From Leucosporidium creatinivorum (lineage: Eukaryota > Basidiomycota > Microbotryomycetes > Leucosporidiales > Leucosporidiaceae): 64,000 nt of DNA. Location: the NCBI GenBank assembly GCA_001600635.1, contig BCKL01000004.1, forward strand, positions 186,001 to 250,000. Reading direction: 5' to 3'. How positions within the stretch are numbered: the stretch's first letter is position 1; the number at the start of each line of letters is the position of its first letter. The notes beneath the pieces were generated by a model. It was given only the letters and a program-made list of their open reading frames with translations, searched no databases and was not told the DNA's origin. Shown here one piece after another: positions 31,932-43,545 of this stretch. The position numbers and the translations under genes are program-made.

Positions 31932-34900
31932 ATGCCACTATTTCAAAGCTTCAAGACGGGAACGGAGAACGAGGCCTCCGGCTGGGACGGTACATCCTCT
32001 CCCTCCCTCCTACTGCTGCACGAGCGCGCGCGCTGACCCTCTCGCTTGCTGGAGCAGACACACCTTCCTACGTGCCCGGGCGATTCCACGCGCATGCTCT
32101 GCCGTCTCCCAGCACTACTCCCAGTGGTCTCTTAAATAGCCGGAGCAGTCTGCAGGACGGAAGACCAGGTAGCCCCCGCTTGGGCTTGACGCACTTCTCG
32201 CCATTCTCGCCGCCTCCGCCGCTGGCTCTTACTGGTCGACCGCATGTCCGGAAGGGGATTAGTAGGAGAGCGAGAATTTTGGAGGCGGAGGCGGATCAGC
32301 CAGGGTTGGGAGGGACGAATGGGAGGGCGCTGGCGGCGGGCGAGGCGGAGGAGGAGGACGAGAGGAGCTGGTTGTTGCTGAGGCCAGGGAGGAAGAGGGT
32401 GGAGGGATGGTTGGAGACATGGTGGAGGAGGTGGGCTGTCCTGGTGGGAGTGCCTTGCTTATTCGTAAGTCGACCGCGGGCGGTGGGAGTCTGCGCCGAG
32501 TGCCAGCGCCGAGTGCCAGCGCCGAGCGGAGGAGCTGCATGCCATACTGACTGTCCCTCTACATTTCACTCCCTTATCACCAACCTTCTTCATCTTTTGC
32601 ACACTCTCCCGCGCCCTCTGCCTTTGCATATCCGTCCTCCCCGTCGCCGAACCTCCCTCCTGCGTCGCCCCCCATCACCGAACTCCCGCGCCGCATCGAC
32701 AGGTCTGGCTCTGGTGCTCCATCCCCTTCCCCATGTCCGACCCTTACGTCGAAGAACCTCCATGGCACCTCCCTTGGCCCGGCGAGCCACCATCGAACGC
32801 CTCCTCGGCTTCGGTCTCGGTTTGGGCAGGACGAGGAGAAGGTGGAGTGGGAGTGTGGGTCGCGAGGAGCGTGGTGGGGTTGTTTGGTGGGAAGGTGGAG
32901 GAAACGGGGGGCGTGGAGCGGTCGCTCAGAGATGGGAGACGGAGGAGGAGGAGCGCCGAGTTGAAGCAGCAGAAGGGGAACGGCGCCATCTGGCTGCACT
33001 TCCTCGCCAAACCCTCAGCATCGCCCTCCTCATCATCCGAACTATCCACGCCGCCCCTTTCGCCCTCAGCGACCGACTCATCGCCCTCTCAGCAGACCAC
33101 CGAGCACACTTCTTCCTCGCCGGAGCAGGACAATCGCGAGGCCGACACCATCAGCCACCCTCCTGTGACTCCTGACCTTCCACGAGGCGATCATGACCCG
33201 CAGGAGGAGCTGCCGGTCGATGCCAATTTCTACTTCTTCCTCTTCGTCTGTGAGGCGTCGTTCTCGGCGCTGTCGCCCGCTGCGAGAGTCGAATCAGAGC
33301 TACGACGCTGACTCGTCCACTCACCCAGACTACGGTATCTACCTCGCTGTGGCTCTGGTGTTCATCACCAAGCTCTTCGACCTGTGTAAGCTGCTATCCG
33401 TTCCTTCGGTCGACGTGCGCTGACCGTCCCTCCCCTTCACCCCCTCTTCTCTCTCTTCCCTCTCACTCCACATCACCCCTTCCCCTCACAACAGACCGCC
33501 TTAATTGGTGGCCCACCTCGCTCGGCGGCACCGTCTCCTACGTCCTCTTCTGGTCCCTCTCCCTCCTCGTCGGCTTCCTCCTCCACTTCTTCGACCTCGA
33601 CGGCCTCGGTCGCCGCTCTCGCCATCCTTCCCACCCTACTCAAGGCGCCGAAACATTCGACTGGGAGCGCAAGACCACCTGGGTCCTCCTCGCCTTCAGC
33701 GCAATGACCCTCCCCGCCCTCGCCTGCTTCATCAAACTACGAGCAGACCAGCGACAGTCGTATCGCCGTTCCCTCACAGCAGCGCAAAAGACTTTCCTGG
33801 AACGTCAGCTCGCGCAACGGATGCCCAGGAGCTACAAGCGCTTCCTCTGGTTCCTCCTCACCCTCACGCTCTCCCTCCTCGCTCTCATCGTCGGTCAAGG
33901 CTTCGCGACGGTTTACCTGAGCACGCTACCGCATGGGAATATTGACGGATTGGTTTACGTCTGGAGCTGGATCGCGACGTGCAACGTCTTGAACTCGGCC
34001 TCGAGCTGGGTGTTGACGACAAAGGTCAGGAGTAGGGCGCTGGTGTTCGTGTTCAGGGTAAGTGATATTGGGCTCCGGACTTCGTGAAAGACGAGGCTAT
34101 GCCGAGAGGGTCGAGGCTAACCTGCTTCACCCTTCGATGACTCGGCGCTCGCAGTTCTACTACTTCCTGTTCGCCCTTCTCCCTCCCCCTCTCTCCCTAC
34201 TCCTTGGCGCTCGCTGACCTGCTCACCCTTCCGACAGCGTCTACCACATCTTCTACCGCAACCTGTTTGCCCGCCTTCGCTCTCCCGACCAAGCCATCTT
34301 CATCCAGCTCCTCTCCTCCTCCTTCGTCATCTTCTGGTACCCGCTCTCCATGTCCAAGACGTTCCATCGCTTCTTAAAGTGGAGTACTGGCTTCGATAAG
34401 GAGTGGGAGGAGTATGCTGAGGGAGTCGGGACGAGTGAGTCGCTGTTTTCGCTGAGGGGAGGGGGCGCCGAGCTGACAACGGCGGTGTTTGCGCAGTGCT
34501 GTACCTTCGCAACTTGTCGGAGAACGTCACTAGTGAGCTCCTGGCTCATCGTGAGGTCTCTCAAAGCTCTGCTAACCCCTCAGCTCTCCTCCAGTGGCCG
34601 CCTTCCTCGGCTGGGTTCGTCGCCACCTCGCCGGTCCTCGCTTCTCATCTCCGAGGTCGCTGACTCATTCGTTTTCCAACAGCTCACCATCCTCCACTTT
34701 GGCTCCAACTCAGCCATCTACCCCTTCTTCGCCTTCGACTCGGACTCGGGCGACCCCTACACCTACCGCCTCACCGCGACGGCTTCTCTCGTCATCTGGG
34801 CGACCGAGCTGGGGAGCAGCTTTATTGCGAGGATGGTGATCTGGTGGGGATACAAGATGGATGTTACCAACGTGAGTGGTTCGGCGGATGGAGAGGTTCG

Positions 34901-35205
34901 GAGACGGAGACGGGAACGAGAGCTGACCGCTGCCTTCCTTGTGCTTCCACGACCACAGCTCGGCTTAGATGAGTTCCGAGAACATGTGAGCTTCTCGCAC
35001 ATTCCTTCTCTCCGCTCGCCGAGATCATTGAGCTGACTTCGATCCCATCCCCATCGCAGCCCGAGCTCGTCGTCGCCTGCATCTGGGCTTCCATCCACGT
35101 CTTGATGGACATCCTCCTGTGGGTAAACAGCTTGCACCGCCCTCCTTGCTTTCTAATGACCCCTCGCTACGCCACAGCTTCCTCATCAAGCTCAACTTCC
35201 GCTAA
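31932..35205 (+). CDS. Unrecognised multi-pass membrane protein
   Basis: The first exons (31932-31989, 32058-32464, 32703 onward) give MPLFQSFKTGTENEASGWD, then a Pro/Ser-rich cytosolic part and a Trp-rich segment (WLETWWRRWAVLVGVPCLF). A long charged loop follows. Hydrophobic helices then include YGIYLAVALVFITKLFDL, TVSYVLFWSLSLLVGFLLHF, WVLLAFSAMTLPALACF, FLWFLLTLTLSLLALIVGQG, FIQLLSSSFVIFWYPLS, ASLVIWATELGSSFIARMVI and VVACIWASIHVLMDILLF, ending LIKLNFR. At least eight helices are likely. The family was not recognised. Exon joins around 34150-34260 and 34590-34690 are uncertain because the apparent introns there are short or have weak donors. Confidence 0.75.
32493..32529 (+). repeat. 13-bp tandem repeat in an intron
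   Basis: The unit GCGCCGAGTGCCA is repeated at 32493, 32506 and, partly, 32519. It lies inside the 238-nt intron 32465-32702 of the membrane-protein gene and contains the heptamer CGCCGAG that recurs in many introns here. Confidence 0.7.
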
Positions 35206-35589
35206 ACGATCCGACCGACCGTCAAACGACCCTTTATGCACCTCTGCACGACCTTCTCCCTCACGATCACGAACGAATATCCTCGGTAGCTTTTATTCGG
35301 TATACCCTCCTAATCGACAGCAGCATCAGTTCCCCATCTCTCCTCGGCGCTGATTCGCCAACCGCTCGTCTCGCGCCAGACTTGCGGTGGAGGCCGATAC
35401 GCGATACCGCTCAAGTATCCTAATCTGCACGCTGATCTTGTCTTGGCCAGCTGGCAACTTGTGGAGCCTTCGACACCAGCTTGCTCTACGCGCAAGCAAC
35501 CGCGCCGACCTCGCGTCGCTTATCCTCCGCTTCTCTTACTCTGCCAACTCGCTGCTTCTCTATCATCGGTATCACCTTATCTTACAGTG
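35206..35589. other. Intergenic region upstream of the PhzF-family gene
   Basis: A 384-bp stretch with no gene. It holds the 3-prime flank of the membrane-protein gene and the promoter of the PhzF gene. Confidence 0.45.
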
Positions 35590-36820
35590 ATGTTCGCGCC
35601 CGACGTACTACCATTCGTGAGGGCTTTCTCCTTCCTCGACTCGAGAGCCGAGCTGACCCACTCCTTCTCTTCGCCGCTTCTTCGCGCGCCTCGCTCTTCT
35701 CAAGCAGATCATCGTCGACACGATGACGGAGAATCGGTTCAGCGGGAACCCTACGCCCGTCTTCATCCTCGACAATCTTCCTACATGGCCGTCGGAGAGC
35801 GCGCTACAGCAGATTGCGAGGTAAGTTGCGCAGAGCTCGTGCTCGCTGTTCGACAGGCTGCGCAGGCTGACCGCTCCTCTGCTCCTCGGTGATCTAAACA
35901 GCGAGATGAACCACTCGGAGACCGCCTTCCTCCGTCGTCAAGCGCCCAACGACGAGACCTACCTCGTTCGGTGGTTTACTCCCTTCGCCGAAGAATTTTT
36001 GTGCGGCCACGGGCTGCTAGCTGCTGCCATCGCCCTTCATCTCACTTACAGAGGACCAACCTTCAACTTTGTGACCTCAAAAGGAACTCCCCTCTCCGCT
36101 ACCCTAGCCGACCCGAACGATCCCAAAGACCCTTCCACTTCGCCGAACCCCCTCACCTCCCCCGCCATCTCCTTCAACCTCACCTTTCCTCTCTCTCCTC
36201 CTCTTCCCTCCTTGAACCCACCCTACCGCCACATTGACCTCTACGCCTCAGCCCTCTGCATCCCCGCCTCGGCGATCCTTTCCCTCTCCCGAGATGCTCT
36301 CAACGACGTTATCATCGAGCTCAGGGAGGACCTTGACTTCTCGGCCGAAGGGATGGAGGTGGATGCTAAGATGTTGGTGGAGGCTAGTCCGGAGGGGACG
36401 AGGAGTCAGGTGTTGACCAGCAGGTGTGTTGGATGGGCGGGTAACGAGGGGCAGTTTGATTTTGCGAAAAGGGTGTTTGCTTACGGAGCTGAAGGTGAGT
36501 GGACTCCCCATGGTGGACCTCGGAACTTTGCTGACCTCCCTCTGTACCCTGCAGACCAAGCCACCGGCTCGACGTACTCATCTCTCGGTCCTTTCTGGGC
36601 CGAGAAGCTCGGGCGCAAGACGATGAACGTCGTACAGCCTTCACATCGTGGTGGACGGGCGACAATCACAGTTGAGAAAGACGAGGTGATAGCCAGGTGT
36701 AATGGGCTCGTCTCTACGAGGGGTGAGATCGCGCTGCCAGAGGGGGCGCTGGCCGCCGAGCGAGAGAGGGGGAGGGAAAGAGGAAGGAGTCTGATGGGTT
36801 TAGAGCAGGGGAGGTTGTAG
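35590..36820 (+). CDS. PhzF-family isomerase-like protein
   Basis: Four exons. A 27-nt first exon (35590-35616, MFAPDVLPF) joins IIVDTMTENRFSGNPTPVFI, the canonical PhzF N-terminus. Next come ASEMNHSETAFLRRQ, containing the catalytic Glu, and RWFTPFAEEFLCGHGLLAAA, the phosphate/carboxylate-binding signature with Cys-Gly-His. The second lobe has STYSSLGPFWAEKLGR and SHRGGRATI. The duplicated hot-dog-like fold catalyses isomerisation or epimerisation of small acids, as in PhzF and DAP-epimerase relatives. The true substrate of fungal members is generally unknown. The tail is Arg-rich (ERERGRERGR). Confidence 0.9.
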
Positions 36821-37102
36821 GCGGTCGGAACTTGGATGCCCTGGAACTCGCTGCAGGGTCATACTTGTGCATCCCTGCTCACGCTGGCCGGGGGAGAAGA
36901 CTGAGGTGCTCGGCGAAGATCAACTCGGCGACTACATAGAGAGACTGCTGAAGCACTACAGTATTGTTCAGTAATAAATCTCCCTGAGAACCGGGTCGGG
37001 AGCTGGACCAAATAGGGCGTCAGGGGTCATCGGCGGCTGAGCTGAAGCCGAAGCGAGTGAGCCAGAGCCTCTTTCGCTCTTCATCCTTACCTTGCTACAC
37101 AG

Positions 37103-39147
37103 ATGGCCGACTCCGAGCAGCCAAGCTTACCACCAGAGCTAATCACTGCCATCCTACTACACCTCGCGCCTCAAGACTCGCTCACCGTGCCCACCCTCCT
37201 CGCTTGCTCGCTCGTCTCGTCGACCTTCTGCGCGCTCGCTCGACAGGCGGCCGTTTGGCGACCTCTCGCGCACTGGAAACGCGGTACTCTGCTACAGCCG
37301 AATGAGGATGCCCACCAGTACTACAAACGACGGACTGTCAGCGATCTGGAAGCGCTGAGCGATGTCAGCAAGATGGCCGATTCAGGCATCGGTCGCCTGC
37401 CTTTGCTTGAGGGGGTGCGGACGGTGCACGGGGAGCAAGTGGTGGAAATCCTGTCTCGCAAGTCGCCGGAGGAGGGAGAGACTTGGATGACAGAGAGATA
37501 TTGGATGGAGCAGGCGCGAGCTGGGATCGCTCGAGATGCGGCCGTACAGATCTGGAAGAGGTGAGCTCTTGCATTTGTGACTTGTTTGGCTTGAGCTGAC
37601 CTGCCCTGCTACAGCATCCAAAGCGGCGAGCTTGATGAAGCAGTTGGCTTTGAGCGGGGTGCAGCTGCTTTCGCGGCGTTTCGAGGAGCCGACCCTTTCG
37701 GTGTGAGCTGGAGAGGGAGAGCTACAGAAAACGTCCGCTGACTTCTCTTTTCTCAATACGACAGGTCCTCGCTCGCTACGACATCAGCCGGCATCAGCCT
37801 CTCCTCGACACCCTCGCCATCTCCACCGAAGGGCTCTCCGCCGAAGCTGCTCTGCCTCGCATCGCTCGCGAGACGTGCAAATACATGACCGAGCTCGGTT
37901 TGAGACCCGTCAATTCGCAGCAGTTCCATCATATCGACAATGTGAGCTGTGATGAGGCGCTCGGCTCGGCGTTCGCTTCGCTGACCTTTCGTCGCCCACA
38001 GCACTTCCTCAACTTCGTCTGGGACTGCGCTGACGCTGGCTCCACTCGTGGAACTCTTCCCATGTCCCTCGTCGCCATCTTCTGCGCCCTCATTCGCCGT
38101 CTGCCCGACCCTTACGACGTCCAAGCTCGCCCTATCGGCTTCCCTGGCCTTTTGCTCGCTGGAGTCGCCAATCGTGGTCAAGAGAACTGGATCTACATCA
38201 ACGTGTTCAGTGGAGGAGATGTTTTGAATACGAGGGAGCTCTCGAGCCTGTTGTCGAACATGGGAGGGATGAGCTTGCAGCCCGAGTACCTTCGTCCGGC
38301 GACGGCCAAGGAAATGGTGAGTTGGCAGTCCTCGACCGCATCGTTTGATGAAGTAGACGAGTCGTTCGATCGCACGCTGACCTCTTCGCTACTTTCGCAG
38401 TGCCACCGCATCTCTCGCAACATCCTCACCTCGGTCCGCACGGCCGAAGACCCTCATCCGAACGACCCACTCGCCGCGACCGCCTCCCTCTACGCCGTCG
38501 CCACATCTCTCTTCATCCTCAGCCCACCCGAGGAGCCCATCGTCACCTACGCCAACTGGATCGTTCAACTCGCCCAAGCCGAGTTCTCATCGGACGTTTC
38601 GTTCATCGAGAAGGAGGTTATCGCGACCTACTCGTCCCCAGGGAGGATGGCTGAGGTCGCCGAGATCTGCGAGGCCATTAGAGATGAGGATGCGGGTGAG
38701 ATGGACGTCGCCAGGAGCCGAGAGTCGATTATCAAGTGGAGTCTCGGCCACGTCTTTCGGCATAGGCTGTTCGGCTACATCGGCGTGATTCGAGGGTATG
38801 ACTTGACGTGCGAGGCGAGCGAGCAGTGTGAGTCTTCGATTCGCCTTGACTCGGATCGCCGAGCCGAGCTAATCTCTCCTCGCCACCCAGGGATCCAAGC
38901 CATGCAGGTCGACACACTCGCCTACGGTCGCCATCAACCCTTCTACCACGTCCTCGTCAATGGTTCGAGCCGCTACGTCGCTCAAGAGAACATTACGCAC
39001 GACCAATCGGTGCCCTTGGCCGCTTACAACCAACTCAAGGATAACGTTGCTGTAGGGCGCTACTTTCGCAAGCCCGAGATCAAGGAAGGAGGCAGACGGG
39101 GTTTCGCTGTATCGGAGGAGGTCAGGAGGATGTATCCCGACGGCTGA
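37103..39147 (+). CDS. F-box protein with SirB1-like and YccV-like domains (FBXO21 type)
   Basis: About six exons. The N-terminus MADSEQPSLPPELITAILLH is an F-box, continuing LLACSLVSSTFCALARQAAVW. The middle part (ARYDISRHQPLLDTLAIST... PDPYDVQARPIGFPGLLLAG) resembles the transglutaminase-like SirB1 region. The C-terminus (FRHRLFGYIGVIRGYD, WIQAMQVDTLAYGRHQPFYH, RYVAQENI) is a hemimethylated-DNA-binding YccV-type domain. This three-part order is that of human FBXO21, an SCF substrate adaptor. The gene ends with TGA at 39147. The spacing to its neighbours gives no operon-like clue. Confidence 0.88.
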
Positions 39148-39426
39148 GGGAGGTTGGGAGACGTAGTTTGTCGGTCGAGGGGTAATATATTGGGTGAGTT
39201 CAACGCAGCTTCATAGCGAGCAATCGTGGTACCGCCTTCTCAGGTCCGCTCGACTCTGCTCCGTCTGCTCCGCTCACCGTTGGCGACTTGAGAGCTTGAG
39301 AGCGCGTGGAGTGCTCGACCCGAGCGCCTATCAGTCTCGGCCGAGGTATGTCGGAGAATCGGGTGCGTCTCTCTCGCTCTCCAGCGCCTTTCTCCCTCCC
39401 GCTCATCTTCCTCACTCTTCACAGCA

Positions 39427-40920
39427 ATGCCAAGCGCACCTTCCATCACTATCACCCCTCTCGAGACTTCCGCCGGGTTCGGAGCGAGCGTCGAGGGCGT
39501 CGACTTGAACCAGCTCGATGGCGAGTGCTCGCCTGTTCTTTCCCTACAAGGAAGGATGTAGCTGATCTCTATCAACCGACAGACCAAACCTTCAAGACCC
39601 TCGAGCGCGCTCTCTACACCCACAAGCTCCTTCTCATCCGCGGCCAAGCCGACCTGCACCCTTCCTCCCAGCTCGCCCTCGTCAAACGCTTCGACCCCAA
39701 ATCAGAAGGAGTGCACGGTCATGGAACAGCAGCAGCCGTTATGAAGGGCTTCAAGGGCAAGAAGTCGCTCGTCGGCGCCAACCCCGCCGTGCCGGTCGAG
39801 CCAATGGTTCGAATGCTAGGACGTACGGTCGTGCCAGTTGGTCACTTCGGGACAGAAGAGGAGATTGTGCTCAAGAGCGGGAGTCATGTCGGCTTCCACA
39901 AGGAGCCTTTGACCGAGGGCGAGATGCTCGGCGGCGATACGCGGTTCCAGCGGTGGTGAGTTGGCTCTTTTTGCTTTGCTCGACTTTAAGCTCACTAGTC
40001 TCCTCATAGGCATATCGACGCTCCCTTCTACCGTTCGCACCCTCCCAAGGTCACTTCGCTCTGGACCAAGATCCTACCCAAGGGCCCCGAGCTTACGGCG
40101 CGCTTTGATGACGGTTCGGGAACAACGATGAAGGTCCCTCCCGGCCTCACCGCCTTCCTCGACTCGACGGCCATGTACGAGAGCCTCTCCGAGGAGGACA
40201 AGGAGTGGGTCGCGCACAGCTCGGTCGAGTATGCGCCGTCGCCCTGTGAGTAGCTTCGGCTGGCCATCTGCGTAGCTTCGGCTCGCTCTCTCAATCTTTT
40301 CGCTGATGCTGGCTGCTCTCACTTCCCAGACCAGTGGATCCAAGAGTCCAAAGCCCTCGGCAACGGCTTCGGACTTGTCTCGGAAGGCCTCGAGACGCCG
40401 TTCGACGAGCTGCCTTCGAACGATGAGAGTCTCGTGATGCGCTACCCTCTTGTGAGTCTTCCTCCCTGCTCTTCTCTCTCCTTCGGTAGACGATGCACAC
40501 CCTTATCACCCTCCGACAGCTCTGGACCAACCCGATCGACGGCTCAAAGGCGCTCCAAGTCCACGGCATCGTCGCGCGCAAGCTCTTCCTCAAGCGCTCG
40601 GCAGACGGACCCGAGGAGATCATCGACGATGTCTCTCGCTTGCGACAGATCCTCTACGACCTTCAGCGCCCCTTCCTCGCGCCCGAGAACATTCTCATCC
40701 CTCGCGCCGAGGAGGGCGACTTGACGCTCTGGTGGAACAGAGGGCTGCGCCACACGGCAATGGAGTACCCTGGTGTGGGATATGGTGACCGCCTCTGCCA
40801 TCAAGTCCATGTGAGCTCGTTGCTCTCTCCTCCTCGGCCGAGCTGACCTTCGCCGAGCTCTCGCAGATCTCAGGCAGCGACAACCCTGCGTTCCCTACCA
40901 TGTTGAACAGCTCGGAGTAG
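39427..40920 (+). CDS. TauD-family 2-oxoglutarate dioxygenase, xanthine-dioxygenase-like, copy 1
   Basis: Six exons (39427-39520, 39583-39955, 40010-40245, 40330-40451, 40520-40810, 40867-40920) give 389 residues. The first intron has a GC donor (GATG/GCGAGT). Iron ligands are the HxD of WHIDAPFY and the distal His of NRGLRHTAMEY. The XanA-like segments are VEYAPSPYQW, GLVSEGLETPFDELP, YPLLWTNPIDG, LQVHGIVARKLFL and ILYDLQRPFLAPE. Fungal XanA converts xanthine to urate with Fe(II) and 2-oxoglutarate. The similarity is by pattern recall, so another TauD substrate remains possible. It lies beside a second copy and an NCS1 permease. Confidence 0.85.
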
Positions 40921-41042
40921 TCAATCCTGCCATTCATCCTTCTTCAGTCTCACTGCGCCCCCTGCGAGGGCAAGCGCGAAGCCGTGGATCGAGCCCCTCA
41001 AGCACCTCGGCTTTCGAAACGAGCGGGAGCTCTCTGCTTGCC

Positions 41043-41307
41043 CACTATCTCTTCGCATATCGCGACGCTGTCGTACACCATGCGTTTCCAACTGCCCAAA
41101 GTCCCCAACATCAAGCAGGAGATCGGCGACTTTCGCCTCGTCCTGCCTCGCATGGAGTCCTCCGTCGCGCCTCCAGGCGTCAGAACCAACAGCGTAAGCC
41201 TGTCCACTGTTTTTGATTGGGCTCGACACCTCTCCTTGGAATTCGAGAGCGCTCTACCGTCCGATAAGGCTAACTCCGAATCTGCCAAATTGCAGGACAC
41301 CGACCCT
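41043..41307 (+). pseudogene. 5-prime fragment of the NCS1 permease gene (duplicate relic)
   Basis: About 265 bp nearly identical to 43509-43773. It includes the start codon (41080), exon 1 (MRFQLPKVPNIKQEIGDF...), the whole first intron and a few codons of exon 2 (DTDP). Only a handful of substitutions were counted, for example CACCTCTCCTTGG against CACATCTCCTCGG. After DTDP similarity stops and the frame runs into unrelated sequence (ECEARVVLD). The intron is retained, so the copy was made at DNA level. It sits tail-to-tail with the second dioxygenase gene, which ends 62 bp away. Confidence 0.9.
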
Positions 41308-41368
41308 GAGTGTGAGGCACGTGTAGTTCTAGACATTGCACGATACTACTGTTACATTGTGTTCTGCC

Positions 41369-43023
41369 TCAGACGGGGTGTGCGGAACCGGCGACGCTGC
41401 AAATAGAGCCGAAGTCAGCTCGGCGAAGGGATGGGAAGCGACATTGTAGCTTACTGCGCTTGATGCATCGTGCGAGGACCGTGCGTTTCCAGAGGATATT
41501 CTGCGAGAGAGGCGATCACTCAGAATCATTCTCGGCTTCCCCAGCGCTCAGCTCGGCGCTAAGCTCGGCGAGTGATTCACCCGCTGCACAGAGCTCTTGC
41601 AGGGGCTCATTCCGCTTCAGGCAGCTTAGGAAAAGCTCTACTCACCAGTTGCGCAATGCATTAGACCTCGGTTGTAGAAGATGACGAGGTCGCCCTCGTT
41701 GTAAGGAGGAGCGAACAGATGCTTTGGCTCAAGCGCCGGTCGCTGCAGCTCGTAGATGATACGCCGAACTTCCTCGATGTCGTCTAGGACTTGCTCTTCT
41801 GCATCAGGCGATGTCTTGAGAAGAAGCTTCCAAGCGGCGATTGAGTGGACTGGGAAGACACAGAGCATGAGCAAGCCGCCGAGCTTGACCGAACGTGAGC
41901 CGAGCATTTGAAGTTGCCCGGCCGAGAAAAGCCGACACACCTTGGAAAGCCTTCTCTCCAGTCTTGGGATTCCTCCATAACATCGGATACGTGAGGACGT
42001 CGGACTCGTCCCAGGGCGGTAAGTCCTCGAGCGGCGCCTCCAAGCCCTCCGACCACTGACCGAGGCCGTTGGAGCGCCCTCGAACGGCGGCATGTTTACG
42101 GAAGGGGTGGGGAGCGTAGACGACCTGTCAATGGATCAGCTCGGAGCTCTGAAGAGGCTGTGACGCAGACCTACCTTGCTGTTTTCGGCCATCAGTTTCT
42201 GCTCGGCCGAAAGAAGCGAGTAGATCTTGGCGCCGTCGAGAAACGCTGTTGTGCCAGCTTGGACTGATAGAATGAGAGAGAGTGAGAGAGGTTAGCTGAG
42301 CTTCAAGTACCGCGCCTGTACCGAAGCTGGATGAGACGAGCACTCACTCTTCATCTCGTTGCCCGAGCCATCATCCCACCGAACGGTCAGCTCGGGACCA
42401 TGAGGGACTTTGAGAGCATGCAGTGTTGTGACAATGGGTGGTGCCCTCTTGTGAAAGCTCGAGTCGATATGCCAACGGTTCCAGCGGGTGAAGCCGGCTT
42501 GCAAGTCCTCCGCCGAGAGCGGCTCCTTGTGCCAGAGCGTGTGCGAGACTTGCGACAGCACTGTCCCCTCCTGTATCCCATACAGCGCCTCCTGAGGTCC
42601 ATGGCCGATAAGCCGTACCTCCGGCTGTATAGGAAGAGGAGGGATGCCGGGCTTCTCGAGTAAGGTCTTTCGGCCCTTGAACTCGGCGGCGCTCTGCTTG
42701 GGATCGCCGTGGCCGTGCTCGCGCTTGGCACTGAAGTAGGAAAGGAAAGGGGTGAGCTGGTAAAGCTGTAGGAGAGAGGGCAAAACCTCACGTCGGATCA
42801 AATCGGCAAACGAGGTCGAACTGCTCGACTGGACCGAGACGATCTCCAGGGGGAGGAGGTTTGACGATGAGGACCTTGTAGGTGTACAGGGCGTTCTCGA
42901 TAAGCTTGAAATCATCGTCGCTCAGAGCGGTGAGGTCGACCCCGTGTACCTCAGCGCCAATCCCACACTCGCTCCACTCGGGATGCTGAACAGGCGTGAC
43001 AGTCGGGACAGTGGCAGAGGGCA
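41369..43023 (-). CDS. TauD-family 2-oxoglutarate dioxygenase, xanthine-dioxygenase-like, copy 2
   Basis: About seven exons, starting MPSATVPTVTPVQHPEWSEC. The order of motifs matches copy 1 and XanA: GVDLTALSDDDFKLIENAL, HTLWHKEPLSAED, WHIDSSFHKRAPP (HxD), TAFLDGAKIYSLLSAEQK, YAPHPF, GQWSEGLEAPLEDLPPWDE, YPMLWRNPKTGEKAFQ, EEVRRIIYELQRPALEP and NRGLMHCATG (distal His). The last exons give EYPLETHGPRTMHQAH and VAGSAHPV before TGA. The two copies are clearly diverged at protein level, so they are old paralogues and not the product of the recent event that copied the permease fragment. It is divergent from the permease across 522 bp. Confidence 0.85.
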
Positions 43024-43545
43024 TGCTGAGCGAAGCGTGTTGAAGGCGCTGAAGTGACTTGTGTAGCCGACGAGATGGGATTTGAGCAGCGAGGGAACAG
43101 AGGGAGAGAACGCAAGTAGGCCGGCCGAGAAACTCGCCCTTGATCTCTCCTCCCTTTCGTCCCTTATCGTCGCTCAATGAAGGCGCACGGAGATGGCGGT
43201 CCTCCAGAAATCGGATCATGCTGTTTGTTTCTTTCTCTGCACCAGCCACGCTTGGCGTTGCTGCTTCAAACCCGCGCCGAAAGCTGCTGACGCCTTTCCG
43301 ACACTCAGCAAGCCCCGTTCTGCACCTCGACAGCCTCACTAGGAGCGCTGTACTATCGCAGCTGCTGGGAGGTCGTATCTTCTGCCAAGACTGATCGAAA
43401 CTCGGCCGGAAGGGGCGGAAGAGGTCATCGCCGACCGTCGGCGGACTGTCGGCTAGCTCGACTTGCCCCAATCGCGCTTCCTTGTCCTCCTCCTTCCACC
43501 ACAATCGTCCCTATCTCTCCGCATACTGCGACGCTGTCGTACACC
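43024..43545. promoter_or_regulatory. Divergent promoter between dioxygenase copy 2 and NCS1 permease
   Basis: A 522-bp region. Only its last 37 bp (43509-43545) are shared with the permease relic at 41 kb, so the relic carries almost no permease promoter. No clear GATA-factor cluster was identified by eye. Confidence 0.55.
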
